From Hungatella_A sp034142505 (GTDB lineage Bacteria; Bacillota; Clostridia; Lachnospirales; Lachnospiraceae): a stretch of 64,000 nucleotides of DNA. This document shows, one piece after another, positions 26,726 to 34,773 of this stretch; within the stretch, counting starts at the first letter, position 1, and each line of letters opens with the position of its first letter. The DNA lies in the NCBI GenBank assembly GCA_034142505.1, contig JAWZDV010000062.1, forward strand, positions 141,961 through 205,960, in the 5' to 3' direction. A model generated the notes under the pieces. It was not told the DNA's origin. It ran no database searches and worked only from the letters and a program-made list of their open reading frames with translations. The position numbers were made by a program, and so were the translations under genes.

Positions 26726-27868
26726 TTAACTTCCCACACTCCTCAGATACAGCCCCAGCCCCGCCACACACAGGACAAAGCCAAACATCATCGCCACAGC
26801 CAGATTCATTTCCGCCGTTTTTCCAAACATAAGGTTGGTAAAGATAGCCACAACATCCATCAGCACCGCATTCAGGCTCAAAGCCGTCGCCCGGTTCTTC
26901 GTGACGATCTCCTGATTCTGAAGCTGCAGCTGCAAGGGCTGAAACAGGCTGGAGCTGACTCGCAGCGCCAGCACCGCCGCCACCGAGAGCACAGCGTCAC
27001 CCGTGGCAGCCAGCACAAGGCAGGCGGCTGCGGCAGTCAAAAACAGTCCTGCCCCGGTTCTCTTTACCCCAAACCGGTTGGTCAAGCGGGAGGACCAGCC
27101 GCCGGTCAGACTGAGCAGCGTCATTGCGATATAGACACCGCCGATCGTTCCCGCCGCCATCCCAGCTCTGCTATATTGCAGTTGGTTTAGGAACACCGTG
27201 ATCGTCTGGTTGGTCTCGCCGAGCAGCGCGGCTGCCACAATCAGCATCCACAGCTTTTTATTGTGTACCAGCTGTCGCAGCAGATCTAAAAACTCCCCCG
27301 TCTGACCCGCTCTCTTCTCCCCCGGTCTTTGAACCTCCTGGAGTCCCAGCGACAACGCCGCAGCCACTCCATAGCAGACCACTGTCAGAAACGCCGCCAA
27401 CCGGTAATTCTCTCCAACAAAAACAGAATAAACACCGGCCGCAGCCAACAGTCCCGCCATATTCAGGCTATTATAAATCCCGAACACTTTCTGTGATTCC
27501 GAAGGTTCACAGGACAGATACAGCACGCTGGTATCCACCCCGGACAGCCCGGCAATCACCACTCCCAACATCACTCTCTCCACCAGAAAGCCTCCAAATC
27601 CATCCGCCCTCCAAAATACAATCTTCGATACAAAATACACCCCACAGCAGACTACCATCGTCCGCCGGTACCCCATCCGATCCGCCAGAATCCCCCACGG
27701 CAGTTCACACGCCACCGCGATCACCAGACAGATACTCTCAATCAAGGTAATCTGAAACACCGTAACCCCTGCCGCCTGCCGGTAGAGCGTCGCCACCGGT
27801 CCGTAAAAAACCATCCCCTGAAGGCATGCAATGGCATACATCAGGTAAATATTCCTATTTTTAAGCAT
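26726..27868 (-). CDS. Major facilitator superfamily transporter
   Basis: A 380-residue, 12-helix permease. ELPWGILADRMGYRRTMVVCCG (about residues 55-75) contains the MFS loop 2-3 motif GxLaDrxGrr. It resembles small-molecule or drug effluxers; the substrate is not readable. ATG 27868 is the first good methionine; an AAAGGA lies 11 bases upstream, a bit far, so the start is tentative (in-frame TTG/GTG codons exist up to 27904). A perfect 18-bp palindrome lies 42 bp upstream. Confidence 0.85.
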   Translation of the reverse strand: MLKNRNIYLMYAIACLQGMVFYGPVATLYRQAAGVTVFQITLIESICLVIAVACELPWGILADRMGYRRTMVVCCGVYFVSKIVFWRADGFGGFLVERVMLGVVIAGLSGVDTSVLYLSCEPSESQKVFGIYNSLNMAGLLAAAGVYSVFVGENYRLAAFLTVVCYGVAAALSLGLQEVQRPGEKRAGQTGEFLDLLRQLVHNKKLWMLIVAAALLGETNQTITVFLNQLQYSRAGMAAGTIGGVYIAMTLLSLTGGWSSRLTNRFGVKRTGAGLFLTAAAACLVLAATGDAVLSVAAVLALRVSSSLFQPLQLQLQNQEIVTKNRATALSLNAVLMDVVAIFTNLMFGKTAEMNLAVAMMFGFVLCVAGLGLYLRSVGS

Positions 27869-27909
27869 AAAAAGAGCCGTCCTTTCAAATTTTAAGTACA
27901 CCAAAAAAA

Positions 27910-27927
27910 CATCATGAATTCATGATG
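27910..27927. promoter_or_regulatory. Perfect 18-bp palindrome upstream of the MFS gene
   Basis: CATCATGAATTCATGATG is perfectly self-complementary and lies in the probable promoter area of the MFS gene. No adjacent regulator gene is an obvious partner. Confidence 0.5.
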
Positions 27928-28030
27928 CTGTCACACATTCGGTTACACTTAAATCGGACGGGTTCCCATGTATGAATCTCCTTTTTCGTTCCTTATACTA
28001 TCATATCTCAACAAATCTGTTTTATCAACA

Positions 28031-28068
28031 AAAAAAGCATACAGCCAGCTTTATCACTGACCGTATGC
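28031..28068 (-). terminator. Terminator of the first PTS/GH1 operon
   Basis: A 12-bp stem (GCATACGGTCAG with CTGGCTGTATGC, one wobble) followed by TTTTTTT on the minus strand, 12 bp past the GH1 stop. Confidence 0.9.
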
Positions 28069-28079
28069 CATTCACTCGA

Positions 28080-29495
28080 TTATAATTCTTCCCCATTCGT
28101 GGCAATCACCTTCTGATACCAGTAAAATGATTTCTTCTTATATCTCTGTAACGTCCCGGTTCCGTCATCGTTCCGGTCTACGTAAATATATCCGTAGCGT
28201 TTTTTCAGCTCCGCCGTGGACGCGCTGACCACATCGATACAGCCCCATGACGTATATCCCATAACCTCCACGCCATCCTTAATGGCTTCCTTCAGCTGCT
28301 CCAAATGGGCCTTTAAGTATTCAATCCGGTAAGTGTCATCCACCGTCCTGCCGCCTTCCCCGTCATCCACCAGCTGGTCCGCCGCTCCAAGCCCGTTCTC
28401 AACGATGAACAGCGGCTTCTGATACCGGTCCCAATACTGGTTCAGCACATAGCGCAGACCCTTCGGGTCGATCTGCCAGCCCCAGTCACTTGCTTTCAAT
28501 GTGGGGTTGGGCACTCCGCCTAAGAGGTTGCCGTTTCCAAGGTTCTGCTTCCCGGTATCGGCGGTTGCACAACAGCTCATATAATAACTGAAGGACACAA
28601 AATCCACCGTATGTTTCAGAATTTCCTCATCCTCCGGCGCAAACCGGATCTCAATGCCATGCTCTCTGAAATACCGTTTCATATACCCCGGATACGTCCC
28701 TCTCACATGAACATCGCCAAAGAAGAAGTTTTTATGCTCCTCCTCCATCGCCCGAAGCACATCATCCGGCGATGGGGTCAGGGGGTAGGTGGGCATGCTC
28801 AAGATCATACAGCCGATCTTAGCCTCCGGCATCATCTCATGGGCGATCTTTGTCGCAAGCGCGCTGGCCACCAGCTCATGATGGGCGGCCTGATACAGTT
28901 CCTGCTCCGTCAGTTCCTCCACAGGAGTCGCAATTCCTCCGCTCATAAACGGCGCGTGCAGAATCGAATTGATCTCATTAAAGGTCAGCCAGTATTTTAC
29001 TTTATCCCCATACCGCTCAAAAATCACTCTCACATACCGCTCATAAAATCCAATCATCCTGCGGTCCGTCCATCCATTGTAATGCTCCGCCAGATAAAGC
29101 GGCGTCTCGTAGTGGGAAATCGTCACCAGCGGTTCTATCCCGTATTTATGGCATTCCTCAAACAACCGGTCATAAAACTCCAGCCCTTTCTCATTGGGCT
29201 CTTCCTCGTCCCCCTTTGGGAAAATCCGGCTCCAGGCGATGGAGGTCCGAAACACCTTGAACCCCATCTCCGCAAACAGCCTGATGTCATCTTCATACTG
29301 GTGGTAAAAATCAATCCCTGCCAATTTCATATTATCTTCCGTCGGCACATCGGTGCGGCTTCCACGGATTCCGTGGGGCAGGACATCCTGAACGCTCAGA
29401 CCTTTCCCGTCCTCCTGGTACGCCCCTTCACACTGGTTTGCGGCCACCGCCCCGCCCCAAAGAAAGTTCTCTGGAAATACTCCCATATTTGTCAC
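28080..29495 (-). CDS. 6-phospho-beta-glucosidase (GH1)
   Basis: Cytoplasmic hydrolase of beta-glucosides phosphorylated during PTS uptake. The 471-residue GH1 barrel has the acid/base Glu in WLTFNEINSI (about residue 170) and the nucleophile Glu in LFIVENGLG (about residue 370). The late segment with Ser, Lys and Tyr (SASTAELKKRYGYIYVDR) is the phosphate-binding signature that separates 6-phospho enzymes from plain beta-glucosidases. It is last in an operon after a PTS transporter and a DUF4038 protein. Confidence 0.93.
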   Translation of the reverse strand: MTNMGVFPENFLWGGAVAANQCEGAYQEDGKGLSVQDVLPHGIRGSRTDVPTEDNMKLAGIDFYHQYEDDIRLFAEMGFKVFRTSIAWSRIFPKGDEEEPNEKGLEFYDRLFEECHKYGIEPLVTISHYETPLYLAEHYNGWTDRRMIGFYERYVRVIFERYGDKVKYWLTFNEINSILHAPFMSGGIATPVEELTEQELYQAAHHELVASALATKIAHEMMPEAKIGCMILSMPTYPLTPSPDDVLRAMEEEHKNFFFGDVHVRGTYPGYMKRYFREHGIEIRFAPEDEEILKHTVDFVSFSYYMSCCATADTGKQNLGNGNLLGGVPNPTLKASDWGWQIDPKGLRYVLNQYWDRYQKPLFIVENGLGAADQLVDDGEGGRTVDDTYRIEYLKAHLEQLKEAIKDGVEVMGYTSWGCIDVVSASTAELKKRYGYIYVDRNDDGTGTLQRYKKKSFYWYQKVIATNGEEL

Positions 29496-29524
29496 TCCTT
29501 ATTTTTCTTGTCTGTTCTTTTGCC

Positions 29525-29560
29525 TTTGACTTGTACTCCGTATTTGACTTGTACTCCGCA
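29525..29560. repeat. 18-bp tandem duplication between GH1 and DUF4038 genes
   Basis: TTTGACTTGTACTCCGTA (29525-29542) is followed at once by the same unit with one change (29543-29560) and by a weaker third unit. It fills most of the 101-bp gap. Confidence 0.8.
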
Positions 29561-29596
29561 TTTGATTGCGATTCAACTCTCGGCTCTGCATTGGTT

Positions 29597-30877
29597 TTAC
29601 CGGTTTTTCTCCACAATCACCAGTGCGTCTCCCATAAACGGATGCATGCCAAACACCGTCCTGCCATTCTGCGCCCTGCACTCCACCAATGCATTTCTCC
29701 GGTTTTCTAAATCCACCGCCCTGGCGGTGTATCCGGCAAGTTCTTTGTCCAGCACAATCCTGGTGCTGTATGGCACATAAATCAAATATCTGCCATCCTC
29801 CGTCACTGCTGCCCTGATTTCCTCCGTTTCATTGACAAGGATCTCGTTTACCGGAACCAGTTCCCGGATTCTCATATCCGCAAGAAGCCCCCGGATCATC
29901 CCAAAATCCCAGGCCCCCGGAAACTGCAGTGCCTCCTGCCACGGAAACGGCGCGTCAAAGCCCTCGCCCAGCACCGGGTTCTTCGGTTTATGAATCTTCT
30001 GCCAGTTCCAAATCCCATGAGCCCCATAGGTCACGCCCGCACAGGCCCCCGACAAGATGCTGGTCCATGCCGCCTTCCTCAGGTCTCTCGGCTGGAACCG
30101 CCCATACACCTTCCGGCTGAACCCCATCTGCTCATAACACAACTCGGAATTAATCATCGGCTTCTTCGGGTATTTCCTGCGCATCTTATCCGGCAGGAGA
30201 TAGGCCATATCCTGCCCCTCTTTGTTGTGGCCCGACTGAAACATATAAAAATCAATCTTCTCCAAAAACTCCTCGGGAATCACATCGTATCCCCGCTTGA
30301 TATGCATGGTCTTCAGCGACTCCGGACTCTTTTCACATACCACGTCCAGCGCATCCCGGTAATAGCTGACCGCCTCCGGCGTATCAAAATCCGTGTCCCC
30401 GCTGATCACGTAGATGGGATGAAACTCATCAAATTCCTCCACGACCTTCCCCGCATACTCCTTCACCAGTGCCTTGGGCATCACATTGCTGGCAATCATC
30501 CGGCTGCCCCAGGTCCCCGGCACATAGTTGAGCCAGAGCACCACTAAAGCCAGCTGGAAGCCATAGCCCACTGCCATGCGGCACATTTCCCTGGCATTTT
30601 CATAGTACGCTTCCTGCCATGTTGTAAAATCAAAGGTGCGCCCGTCCTCCGTCGCAAAGGGGTACCATCCGATATCCGCCGAACACCGGTCCCACTGGGG
30701 GAGTGTGTTAATCTGAAGCACCGTAAATCCCTGCTCCCACCGCCGTTTTAAATAATACTCCCACTCCTCCATCGTGACATTGGTAAACGCGCTCCAAATC
30801 GTATCACCCAGGTAAAAAAATGGTTTTCCATCCAGCACAAAATTGCTCTGATTTTGGTCCACTCTTAATCTACCCAT
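29597..30877 (-). CDS. DUF4038 (apiosidase-like) TIM-barrel protein
   Basis: A 426-residue protein with the DUF4038 plan: an N-terminal strand FVLDGKPFFYLGDTIWSAF, a TIM barrel (residues 20-340) and a C-terminal beta domain (345-425). Relatives include family GH140 apiosidases and other glycosidases. Acidic residues in VISGDTDFDTPE and MINSELCYEQ (about residue 245) are possible catalytic groups. There is no signal peptide. It sits between the beta-glucoside PTS and the GH1 enzyme in one operon, so it may remove a second sugar from an imported disaccharide phosphate; this is inferred. Confidence 0.75.
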   Translation of the reverse strand: MGRLRVDQNQSNFVLDGKPFFYLGDTIWSAFTNVTMEEWEYYLKRRWEQGFTVLQINTLPQWDRCSADIGWYPFATEDGRTFDFTTWQEAYYENAREMCRMAVGYGFQLALVVLWLNYVPGTWGSRMIASNVMPKALVKEYAGKVVEEFDEFHPIYVISGDTDFDTPEAVSYYRDALDVVCEKSPESLKTMHIKRGYDVIPEEFLEKIDFYMFQSGHNKEGQDMAYLLPDKMRRKYPKKPMINSELCYEQMGFSRKVYGRFQPRDLRKAAWTSILSGACAGVTYGAHGIWNWQKIHKPKNPVLGEGFDAPFPWQEALQFPGAWDFGMIRGLLADMRIRELVPVNEILVNETEEIRAAVTEDGRYLIYVPYSTRIVLDKELAGYTARAVDLENRRNALVECRAQNGRTVFGMHPFMGDALVIVEKNR

Positions 30878-30949
30878 CTACTCACCTCCATGATTCTTTT
30901 CAAACGATTCTGACCTGTCATGTTGCCATGCACCGCGATCCTTACAGTG

Positions 30950-32809
30950 CTATTTTGCAATACAGGTAAGGAAATGCGCCCCCTGCCTGATCTGCCCGGC
31001 TTCCACCGGCTTCACTTCCAGATAATCCGTGGTGTTTGCCACCACAACCATAGTCGTCAAGTCAGCTCCGGCCGCCTTCAGCACATCCAGGTCCACCTCG
31101 ACCAGCAGTTCACCGGCTTTCACACGCTGTCCCTCTTTAACCTTTCCATGAAACCCTCTGCCTTCCAGCGATACCGTATCCATACCAATATGAATCAGAA
31201 CCTCCGCTCCATCGTCCGACACCAGCCCCACCGCGTGGCCGGTGGGATATACCGCGCGGACCACGCCGTCACACGGTGCGCAGATTCTGCCATCCGCCGG
31301 CACGATTGCCGCGCCCTGGCCCAAGGCCCCGCTGGAAAATGCTTCGTCCGTTACCTTGGAAAGGGGGATCATTTCCCCGTTTACCGGCGCTGCAAGCTCC
31401 ACATCCACGCTGGTTTCCGATACGGGAGCCGTAGCGTCCTCCTTCGGTTTCGGAAGCATATCATCACTGTATCCAAAGAAATAAGTCACAATGGCAGAGC
31501 CAAAATAAGCAATCGCACAAGCGATCAAAAATCCGCCAAACCCTACACCGATATAACCCGGAAGGGTTAAAATGCTGGTTCCAAGCAGAGCCGGCGTACC
31601 GGTTCCCGCTGCTGCCACAATAGCCCCTGCAATCCCTGAAAATACCGCGCCGATAAAGAACGGCTTCTTAAATCTCAAGGTAACGCCATAGATCGCCGGC
31701 TCCGTAATACCTGCCAGAACTGCCGACAATGCCGCCGGTCCTGCAATTTCTTTCACTTCCTTCTTCTTCGTTTTCAGAAACACGCCTAACGTCGCACCGG
31801 CCTGTGCCATGTTGTTGGGTCCTGTAATGGTAAATAAGGTATCACGCCCATACTCCGCAATATTATTCATAACGATGGGCACAAATCCCCAGTGAACGCC
31901 GAACATAACCGCCGCCGGCCAGATCAGGCCGAGGATACCGCCTGCAATCACCGGATTGAGCGCCACCAGCCCGGTATAACCGGAGGCCAGGGTCTTTCCA
32001 ACAAAATCCGCAATCGGCCCGATCACCAGATAAGTAGCCGGAACCATAACAATCAGACTAAGAAGCGGTGTCAGGAACGTCTTACAGATTGCCGGCACAA
32101 TTTTCTTCAGCTGTTTTTCCAGCTTCGACAGAACGTAAACCGATATAACAATCGGAATCACCGACGACGTATAGCTGACCAAAACCACCGGAATTCTCAA
32201 AAATGTCAGCGCTTCCTTAGCCGCGTTGGCCGCCGTCAGATCAGGATACACCAGAGCGGCTGCAATTCCCATGGCAACGAACTCATTAGTTTTAAACTTC
32301 TTGGCCGCCGTAAATGCCAGGAACATCGGTATGAACGTAAACACGCCGTCCGCCGCCGCATACAGAATCCGGTAAGTTCCCATGTCGGAAGTCAGCCAGC
32401 CAAAGGTGGTGCACACGATCAGCAGAGCCTTCAGCATACCGGCCCCGCTCATGACTCCCAGAATCGGTGCGAAAATGCCGGAGATGGTATCCATAAATGT
32501 ATTCAGCAGGTTCTTCTTCTCCCCCGTCTCCATGTCCTCCGCGCTGCTCTCCCGCTTTAAATCCGTATTCACAAAAATAGCATCATACACATCCGACACA
32601 TGGTTTCCGATGACCACCTGGATCTGTCCACCGCTGTCCAACACCGTAATGACGCCCTCCAGCTGTTTTAAATGATCTTTGTCCACCAATTCCCGGTTCT
32701 TCACCTGAAACCGGAGCCTGGTAGCACAGTGCACCAGGGCGATGACATTGTCCGTTCCCCCAATATATTTCACGATATCTTTTGACAAATTCCCGTAATT
32801 CTTTGCCAT
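30950..32809 (-). CDS. bglP: Beta-glucoside PTS transporter, EIIBCA fusion
   Basis: Membrane permease that imports and phosphorylates beta-glucosides. The 619-residue protein has EIIB first (phospho-Cys in ALVHCATRLRF, about residue 26), then EIIC with ten or so membrane helices (about 100-450), and EIIA last (phospho-His in LIHIGMDTVSLEGRGF, about residue 545). The start at 32809 follows GGAGGTAAG. It heads the bglP-DUF4038-GH1 operon. Control by the LacI protein at 33563 is likely. No LicT-type RNA antiterminator hairpin was recognised in the leader. Confidence 0.93.
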   Translation of the reverse strand: MAKNYGNLSKDIVKYIGGTDNVIALVHCATRLRFQVKNRELVDKDHLKQLEGVITVLDSGGQIQVVIGNHVSDVYDAIFVNTDLKRESSAEDMETGEKKNLLNTFMDTISGIFAPILGVMSGAGMLKALLIVCTTFGWLTSDMGTYRILYAAADGVFTFIPMFLAFTAAKKFKTNEFVAMGIAAALVYPDLTAANAAKEALTFLRIPVVLVSYTSSVIPIVISVYVLSKLEKQLKKIVPAICKTFLTPLLSLIVMVPATYLVIGPIADFVGKTLASGYTGLVALNPVIAGGILGLIWPAAVMFGVHWGFVPIVMNNIAEYGRDTLFTITGPNNMAQAGATLGVFLKTKKKEVKEIAGPAALSAVLAGITEPAIYGVTLRFKKPFFIGAVFSGIAGAIVAAAGTGTPALLGTSILTLPGYIGVGFGGFLIACAIAYFGSAIVTYFFGYSDDMLPKPKEDATAPVSETSVDVELAAPVNGEMIPLSKVTDEAFSSGALGQGAAIVPADGRICAPCDGVVRAVYPTGHAVGLVSDDGAEVLIHIGMDTVSLEGRGFHGKVKEGQRVKAGELLVEVDLDVLKAAGADLTTMVVVANTTDYLEVKPVEAGQIRQGAHFLTCIAK

Positions 32810-32940
32810 GATCTTACCTCCACGATTTCCCATTTCTCACATTCATACATGTTAGGTGTCTCTTTTTTCCCGATATCAAAAGGCGCGTCTCTTTTATCTG
32901 AAATCATCTTAGCATGATTCCAAAGCTGCCTCAATCCCCC

Positions 32941-33005
32941 TCTTGATTTTCTATATTTCTGTGATTTTTGTCTTGATTTTCAAGTATTTGACTTGTTTTT
33001 CTATA
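32941..33005. promoter_or_regulatory. Direct repeats with helical phasing upstream of bglP
   Basis: TCTTGATTTTC occurs at 32941 and 32971, and the related ACTTGTTTTTC at 32991: spacings of 30 and 20 bp, i.e. whole turns of DNA. The first and third are both followed by TATA. They lie 130-200 bp ahead of bglP and are candidate regulator sites. Confidence 0.5.
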
Positions 33006-33055
33006 CAAAAATAACATGCTTTTAAATTTTCTTTAAATGCATGGTTTTAAAAGTA

Positions 33056-33155
33056 TTGTTTTTTACTCCAGGATCTGCTATGATGGGATCAGTACCAGGG
33101 TCCCCTAGACTGAACGCAGGCTTCGGCCGGGCTGCTTGGGGGCTCTGATATCTTT
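33056..33155 (+). ncRNA. Candidate small RNA with its own promoter and terminator
   Basis: TTGTTT (33056-33061), 17 nt, TATGAT (33079-33084) form a good promoter. From about 33091 follows a strong hairpin: CAGGGTCCCC pairs with GGGGGCTCTG, enclosing GCAG...CTGC and a GGC-TTCG-GCC tetraloop, and then ATCTTTTTCTC. The predicted transcript is about 65 nt. It is not a riboswitch class I recognise. It could also be an attenuated leader of the toxin mRNA. Confidence 0.5.
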
Positions 33156-33262
33156 TTCTCTGCAAAACGTCATAAACCGATTGTGCATTCTTTTATTCCT
33201 GACATCGACTTTCGTTTTAAAATCCTTAAAATCCCTCTGGCTTCAGGTACGCACTTTGAAAA

Positions 33263-33268
33263 TATAAT
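33263..33268 (+). promoter_or_regulatory. -10 box of the holin-like toxin gene
   Basis: TATAAT preceded by AAAA lies 72 bp before the toxin ATG. A -35 box is not evident, so the promoter may be weak or extended differently. Confidence 0.5.
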
Positions 33269-33339
33269 AAATTTACCCAGGGAGCCGACGGGGCGATATG
33301 CCAGCCGCCTACTTGCAGCAGAAAGGTTGGTTGGTGCTT

Positions 33340-33423
33340 ATGTACGTTACATATGGTGATTTGTTTACCTTTGTAATCATGCTTTGTGCAGTCATGACTC
33401 TTGTCTATCAACATAAAAAATAG
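33340..33423 (+). CDS. 27-residue holin-like peptide, putative type I toxin
   Basis: A peptide with an N-terminal MYVTYGDLF, a single hydrophobic helix (about residues 9-22) and a basic end YQHKK. This is the pattern of the Hol_Tox/TxpA-BsrG type of Firmicute membrane toxins, which damage the cell membrane when overproduced. The reading frame runs into a strong terminator that begins within the last codons. A consensus promoter on the opposite strand at 33519-33546 points back through this terminator and would yield an antisense RNA to the 3' end of the toxin mRNA, as in TxpA/RatA. AAAGG lies about 12 bases upstream of the ATG, a rather distant site that fits tight translation control. Confidence 0.7.
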   Translation: MYVTYGDLFTFVIMLCAVMTLVYQHKK

Positions 33424-33457
33424 CGCCCTCGTCCTGGTCAGATAAGGCGCTATTTTT
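33415..33457. terminator. Bidirectional terminator shared by toxin mRNA and antisense RNA
   Basis: AAAAATAGCGCC / GGCGCTATTTTT is a perfect 12-bp stem with A and T tracts on both sides, so it works in either direction. It overlaps the last codons of the toxin. Confidence 0.9.
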
Positions 33458-33512
33458 AGCGTAACTATTAACCGAGGCGGCTAGGCCTAATCTAGCTGTC
33501 GGCTCTCTTGTT
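33415..33512 (-). ncRNA. Predicted antisense RNA antitoxin
   Basis: A transcript from the minus-strand promoter at 33519-33546 would start near 33512 and end at the shared terminator, about 100 nt long. It would be complementary to the last codons and 3' end of the toxin mRNA. It contains the motifs AGCCGAC and AGCCGCC in the same order and similar spacing as the toxin 5' leader (33283 and 33303). Confidence 0.65.
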
Positions 33513-33518
33513 AAGTAT

Positions 33519-33546
33519 ATTATACTAAATATATGGAAAATGTCAA
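33519..33546 (-). promoter_or_regulatory. Consensus promoter of the antisense RNA
   Basis: TTGACA (33546-33541), 16-nt spacer, TATAAT (33524-33519): both hexamers are perfect. It faces away from the LacI gene and toward the toxin. Confidence 0.85.
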
Positions 33547-33562
33547 ATGAATCACTGTAAGT

Positions 33563-34618
33563 TCATCCCCGTGCTGCAGAGTCATACACATACTTTGCCT
33601 TATCATGCACACTGCTGCCCTCCAGCAATCTGGTTTTATAATACACCTTCACCGTTTCCTCCTCTTTCTGGTCCATCTGCCGCAGCAAATATCGGACTGC
33701 CGCCAGATGGCGTTTCGAGTGGGTCCCTTTCACCAGCGTCAGTTCCAGCCCCGGTATGCTGACCGGGGGAAGGGCATCGAAGCCCAGCAGTGATATCTGT
33801 CTCGGAATCTGAATCTGCCGCTCCAGCAGCGCCTTGCTCACGCCGAGGGAAATCACCGAGCTTTCCAGCACGAAGGCGGAGGTCTTCTTTAACCCCTCAT
33901 CCAAATGCCGGCTCATGGACTCGTATACCTCGTCCACACTGCTGCCCAGATACCAGATCCGGCTGCTGGCGTCCCCGCACTCCCGTCTGGCCATCTCCTG
34001 CACGAAAGCTTCTCTCCGCTCCCCGAAATTAAAAATCTCGATATTCTCCGCCAGATAGATAATATGGCTGTGCCCCTTGTCCACCAGATAATCCACCGCC
34101 CGGCTGATCCCCTCCCGGTTGTCAATCAAAAAGCTGTCAACACCCTCCTCATAGAACAGATTATCTCCCGCCACAATCGGCACATGCAGATTCAAAAACG
34201 GGTAAATATCACCGCGCCGCATCTCCGCCGCCATCATGTAGATTCCTTTCACCTCCAGGCTTTTACACTCCCCAATCAGTTCCTCCAGCCCCTTTTTCCG
34301 CTCCTGAATAATCCGGTAATGAAAGTCATACCCAGCCTGTCTCACCGTCCGCTCGATCTCTTCCATCACAGGCTGCTTTCGGCCGCTACGGTTCATAATG
34401 ATTCCATCTTTCATGTAATTAATCATCATCACTGCGCCGCCGGTTTTTTGATTCAGCGCCTGATATTCCTGCAGCCGTTCCTCTTCCTTTTTTCGAATGA
34501 AATCTAAAACTCTCTTCTTCGTCGCCTCGTTAATCCCCGGCCGGTCATTGACCGCCAGCGAGACTGTGGCGGCCGACACGCCCAGCTCCCTGGCAATTTC
34601 CTTTAACTTTACGCGCAT
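33563..34618 (-). CDS. LacI family transcriptional regulator
   Basis: A 351-residue regulator. Residues 3-50 are the LacI helix-turn-helix (VKLKEIARELGVSAATVSLAVNDRPGINEATKKRVLDFI); the rest is a periplasmic-binding-protein-like sensor domain. The start at 34618 follows GGAGGTGG; the longer frame to 34681 lacks a site. It is divergent from an AraC gene and upstream of the bglP operon, so it probably controls uptake of the beta-glucoside. The toxin-antitoxin candidate lies between it and bglP. Confidence 0.9.
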   Translation of the reverse strand: MRVKLKEIARELGVSAATVSLAVNDRPGINEATKKRVLDFIRKKEEERLQEYQALNQKTGGAVMMINYMKDGIIMNRSGRKQPVMEEIERTVRQAGYDFHYRIIQERKKGLEELIGECKSLEVKGIYMMAAEMRRGDIYPFLNLHVPIVAGDNLFYEEGVDSFLIDNREGISRAVDYLVDKGHSHIIYLAENIEIFNFGERREAFVQEMARRECGDASSRIWYLGSSVDEVYESMSRHLDEGLKKTSAFVLESSVISLGVSKALLERQIQIPRQISLLGFDALPPVSIPGLELTLVKGTHSKRHLAAVRYLLRQMDQKEEETVKVYYKTRLLEGSSVHDKAKYVYDSAARG

Positions 34619-34773
34619 TTGCCGCCACCTCCATTCTCCACCGATATCTATCATTATATCCTGCCACATAAAAAAAGACAATCCTGACGATTATCTCCAC
34701 ATCACCCAAAATCCATGCTACAATGAAAATACCATAAATGAACCCTGGACATCCAAAGAGGAGTGATACCCAT

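Larger units (their letters stand above)
32810..33339. other. 530-bp intergenic region upstream of bglP and the holin-like toxin
   Basis: AT-rich. It holds the phased direct repeats (32941-33005), a plus-strand promoter and hairpin forming a small-RNA candidate (33056-33155), and the toxin promoter and leader (33263-33339). No protein gene is visible. Confidence 0.6.

Noticed and set aside
29428..29616. Small minus-strand gene between GH1 and DUF4038
   Set aside because: It consists mostly of the 18-bp tandem repeat translated and has no ribosome binding site.
32810..33055. LicT/SacY-type RNA antiterminator in the bglP leader
   Set aside because: No RAT-like sequence with an overlapping terminator could be recognised, and the regulator nearby is LacI, not BglG-type.
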